A stretch of DNA of 57,500 bases from assembly GCA_009746045.1 (NCBI GenBank), contig RPFO01000017.1:382501-440000 (forward strand), read 5' to 3'. How positions within the stretch are numbered: the stretch's first letter is position 1; each line of letters opens with the position of its first letter. Source of the stretch: Mesostigma viride. Taxonomy: Eukaryota > Streptophyta > Mesostigmatophyceae > Mesostigmatales > Mesostigmataceae. The translations under genes were made by a program, and so were the position numbers. Below the pieces are notes generated by a model that was not told the DNA's origin, made no database searches, and saw only the letters and a list, made by a program, of their open reading frames with translations. This document shows, piece after piece, positions 55,001 through 57,500 of this stretch.

Positions 55001-56465
55001 TTTTTCCACGCTTCAAAAGGAGTTAAGAATTCAGCTTATCTGCTCATTCTGTTCGGAGTGTTGTCTGGAAACTTTATTGGCCAATGAGCAGGCCTGATAT
55101 GGCGTGCACCAAGTTTCATGGTTACTTTGTATGACATAGTCGCAACCTTTATTGACAGTTTGTTTTGTAGTTTACCGTGATTCTAGCTGCACTGCTTCTA
55201 CCAACCGTTTGTGTGTGTGCAGAACGGGGTGTTCATCTCATGGTGCATGTGACGAATTAATAATTTAATGTCACCCCCTGTTCACTTTTCGCACATCGTC
55301 GGCCTGGACGAGGTTGATAACTCAATCAATCAACAAGTACACAGTCAAGCACAGGCTCCCTAGGGTCTTGGGCCACTGCCCGCTCAAGCCTGCGCAGATC
55401 GCATCCTTGATCGCTGTACCTACTACTATGACCGCCATGGCCACCCGTTTGCACCCCCCGCAGCATCCAGGGCCACAGCTCCGTGGTGGGCGCGTGTGCG
55501 GGCCAAGTGAGCGCGCAGTCGCGGTGGCGGGACCCCACCTTCTGGAGCTTCTGGCTGCTGGTGACCGTGCTCACGCTCTCCTGCGTGTCCATGCTGCTCA
55601 CCGCCAAGCAGGTCTACAGGCAAGCGCCACCACCCCGCAGCAGGGTGAAGACATGTTTAGCCAACATGATTGTATCACGTTGTACTACCTCTGGTAGTAT
55701 TTTTCTTGCTTCAAGGCCGCGTGTTATGGCCTGCCAGTGTTGTTCACCACTATGTTGAACCGGTGTGGGAAAGCAATGTATGAGCGGCTCGCACCGCAAA
55801 TGTTTGGAGGGTTTCATGCCCGTCAGGGTTGGATTGGATCAATGTTGATTTTGATTGCGGTGGGCGGTGATGACCCAGGTGCCACGCTGGTGTTGTCCTG
55901 GCACTGGCACTGCGAAGGGGCACCTGTGTGCATGGGAATGCATTCCAAGTGTCCACAATGGGAGTGGGACACCCACGCTGGCAGGCACTCTTGCCTGGGC
56001 CAACCGCCCGCTACACTTTTGGTGCCTGGTGCCTGCCCCCCACCCCACCCCCACCTGTCTGGCTGTTTGATTGGCCACCTGTCAGCCTGCATACCTGCTC
56101 TGCTGCATGCCTGCCAGCCTGTTAGAGGGCGGAGCTTCCTTCATAGAGAGCTGGCGATGTTCCCTCATTCATCTGCCAGGGCGGTGGCTCTCATCAGCCC
56201 GGCATCGCTGCATTTGTTATTTATGTGGGTGCACGCATGTTGTGCCACAGATGTTCTCTTCCGTGTAGAATACCATGTATGACACCCCGCATCATACCAT
56301 GTATAATATTTTGTGCGACATGCTTGTGCATAATACTTGGTGCCCAGGTCCATCGAAGTATTCCAGATGGCCAAGGAGCGATACAGCCAGCTAAACACCC
56401 GGCGGCGTAGTGCTGCTGCGCGGCCGCACCAGCCCCCGGTGCTGTGGGAGGCGCTCTCCTTCTCG
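52039..56465 (+). CDS. Mucolipin (TRPML)-type cation channel, N-terminal half; continues past the window
   Basis: Seven exons, 52039-52136, 52287-52341, 52515-52773, 53385-53452, 54342-54496, 55464-55619 and 56348-56465, encode 303 residues with consistent phases. The start PLEKWTKHGRLPWKMITHML is the TRPML cytosolic lead into TM1. The lumenal domain follows, with MFMDPSVDEDGDGR, FTYKEFMTSLAYMINNF and a VRWLSRQLNAAVIKASLISF segment that fits the mucolipin fold. TM2 is FWSFWLLVTVLTLSCVSMLL. The next part, VYRSIEVFQMAKERY and LWEALSFS, matches the TM2-TM3 linker, so TM3-TM6 and the pore lie to the right. TRPML channels release calcium and other cations from lysosome-like or contractile organelles. 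The intron after 55619 starts with GC: only that site keeps frame. The ATG at 52039 is the chosen start; an upstream exon cannot be excluded. Confidence 0.8.
55620..56347 (+). other. GC-AG intron in the TRPML-type gene
   Basis: The exon ends GTCTACAG and the intron starts GCAAGC; it ends CCCAG. The alternative GT donor eight bases upstream (AAGCAG, GTCTAC) would put the next exon in a frame with an early stop. The GC donor restores the conserved reading VYRSIEVF. Confidence 0.75.
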
Positions 56466-57500
56466 GTAAGTGGCGCAGCATGAAGAACTAGGAGCAGCGT
56501 GTGCCTGCTTCCATGCACGCACTTGGTGGCTGCGTGGTTTGAATATTCATGGGTAGGCGGGGTGTATGAATCAAGAAACAACAACATGGCTGCACCAAGA
56601 CTCTCACAAACGCGTGCAGGAACTCCTCTCCCCTGGCACCTTAGTGCCTCGCCTACGCGGTGAACGCGCAAGTGGTGGAGTCAAAACTTGCATTAGCTAA
56701 ACAACAGGATGGCCCCTTGAGGCATTCCAAATATTTTCTGGCTGTTTCAATGGTGTGCCAGCAAATGCTCTCTTTGCTGCGCCAGCCTCGCTCATTGGTG
56801 GACTGTGCGCTATATGTATGACCCTCCTCTATCTGGCTCCGAAGTGTCCAATCTCTGTCTGAGAGTGGTCAAGGTTTCGCATGGTAAAGGGCACAACGTT
56901 GCAAGAGAGTCGTGGTAATCTGTCATGTTAAGTTTTTTCCGCAATTTAATTTGTAATGTCACGCTTTTCCCGCTCCCTGGTGGGGACCCTTGCAGTAGCT
57001 CTGATAGGGTGCCATTGTGACTGTGTTCATGCTGATTGCAAAAGCAGGCAGCAAAACGCAAAGGCGGGTGCGTTCTATCCAAGGCTGGGGCTGATGCTAG
57101 CATATGACGTTTGTTTGCCTGACCCTGAAGACCTTGTGCCGAGTCTTGTCAAGGTTGATGCTATCTCAATGTATCCCCTTCCATTCGCATTGTTGCTGTT
57201 GTTGCTGGCCCCCTCGACTGTTGTGCCACATGCATCGGATGTGTTCCCGCATGATGGTTCGCGCATACGTGGGTGTTTGGTTCACGCCGCACATGTGAAA
57301 GTGATGTTCTACGGATTTGTGCCTATGCACCGTGTGCAGTTTTCGGACGTTTGGAAACATGGCATGGGTAACGTAATGGCTGGCTAGCTAGACCTTTTCG
57401 GTGGTATTCCATTTGCGGGTATTTCCTCGTTACTGGTGGGACAGCGATGGCAGCAATGGTGCTCTCCACTGGACACTCCCAGCCAGTTCGGCTCGAAACA
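56466..57500. other. Right edge, probably intron of the TRPML-type gene
   Basis: No exon that resembles TM3 could be found. A small AG-bounded frame at about 57340-57375 (FSDVWKHGM) fits in phase but not the family, and I do not call it. Confidence 0.4.

Noticed and set aside
57340-57390. Possible eighth TRPML exon (FSDVWKHGM)
   Set aside because: Phase fits but the residues do not match the expected TM3 entry; more likely a chance AG-bounded frame.

Overview
This window is nuclear DNA of a eukaryote, most likely a motile green alga (Viridiplantae). Genes are broken into many short exons with GT-AG introns. One gene encodes a cilium-specific protein (CFAP100/MIA1). The LOV domain is of the phototropin type and the polynucleotide-kinase-like domain is of the plant bHLH140/aprataxin type. 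I cannot name the genus. There are no bacterial operons, rRNA genes or CRISPR arrays.

Seven protein-coding loci can be assembled exon by exon with matching splice phases: (1) a CWC21/SRRM2-like spliceosome protein, minus, 1177-4003; (2) CFAP100/MIA1, plus, 9014-13799, 5' end not found; (3) succinyl-CoA ligase alpha subunit, minus, 22445-28584, complete in 7 exons; (4) an 873-residue fusion of a blue-light LOV domain to a complete ABCG half-transporter, minus, 30775-40598, 13 exons; (5) a protein with four EF-hands, plus, 43320-47049, 5' end uncertain; (6) a P-loop polynucleotide-kinase-like protein with an N-terminal PIP-box-like motif, minus, 48567-51094; (7) a mucolipin (TRPML)-type channel, plus, from 52039 and running off the right edge.

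Between 15.7 and 21.4 kb is a transposon graveyard. It holds an ORF1-bearing non-LTR element, a reverse-oriented 5'-truncated copy inserted into its 3' UTR, a terminal-inverted-repeat element inserted into that copy, and then two tandem remnants of a reverse-transcriptase LINE. The LINE 3' ends share a CCAT-repeat, a small hairpin built on CTCCCAACGGAG, and an AATT-type tail. Further tails of this type lie at 1-50, 459-534, 15690-15752 and 16035-16142.

Two observations stand out. First, the LOV-ABCG fusion: the cysteine, asparagines and glutamine needed for LOV photochemistry and all ABC motifs are present, and a single exon encodes both the end of LOV and the start of the ABC domain. It predicts a membrane exporter gated by blue light. 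Second, a pattern across unrelated genes: short local duplications straddle exon-intron borders and leave decoy splice sites, with a copy of exon sequence attached, inside the intron. It is seen at about eight junctions in four genes and is most extreme at one CFAP100 exon, where both the acceptor and the donor are tandemly multiplied. Introns also carry many low-complexity arrays, including a 413-bp pure pyrimidine tract, a (GT)n run, and GCCC, TACCGG and CACCCCCAG arrays.
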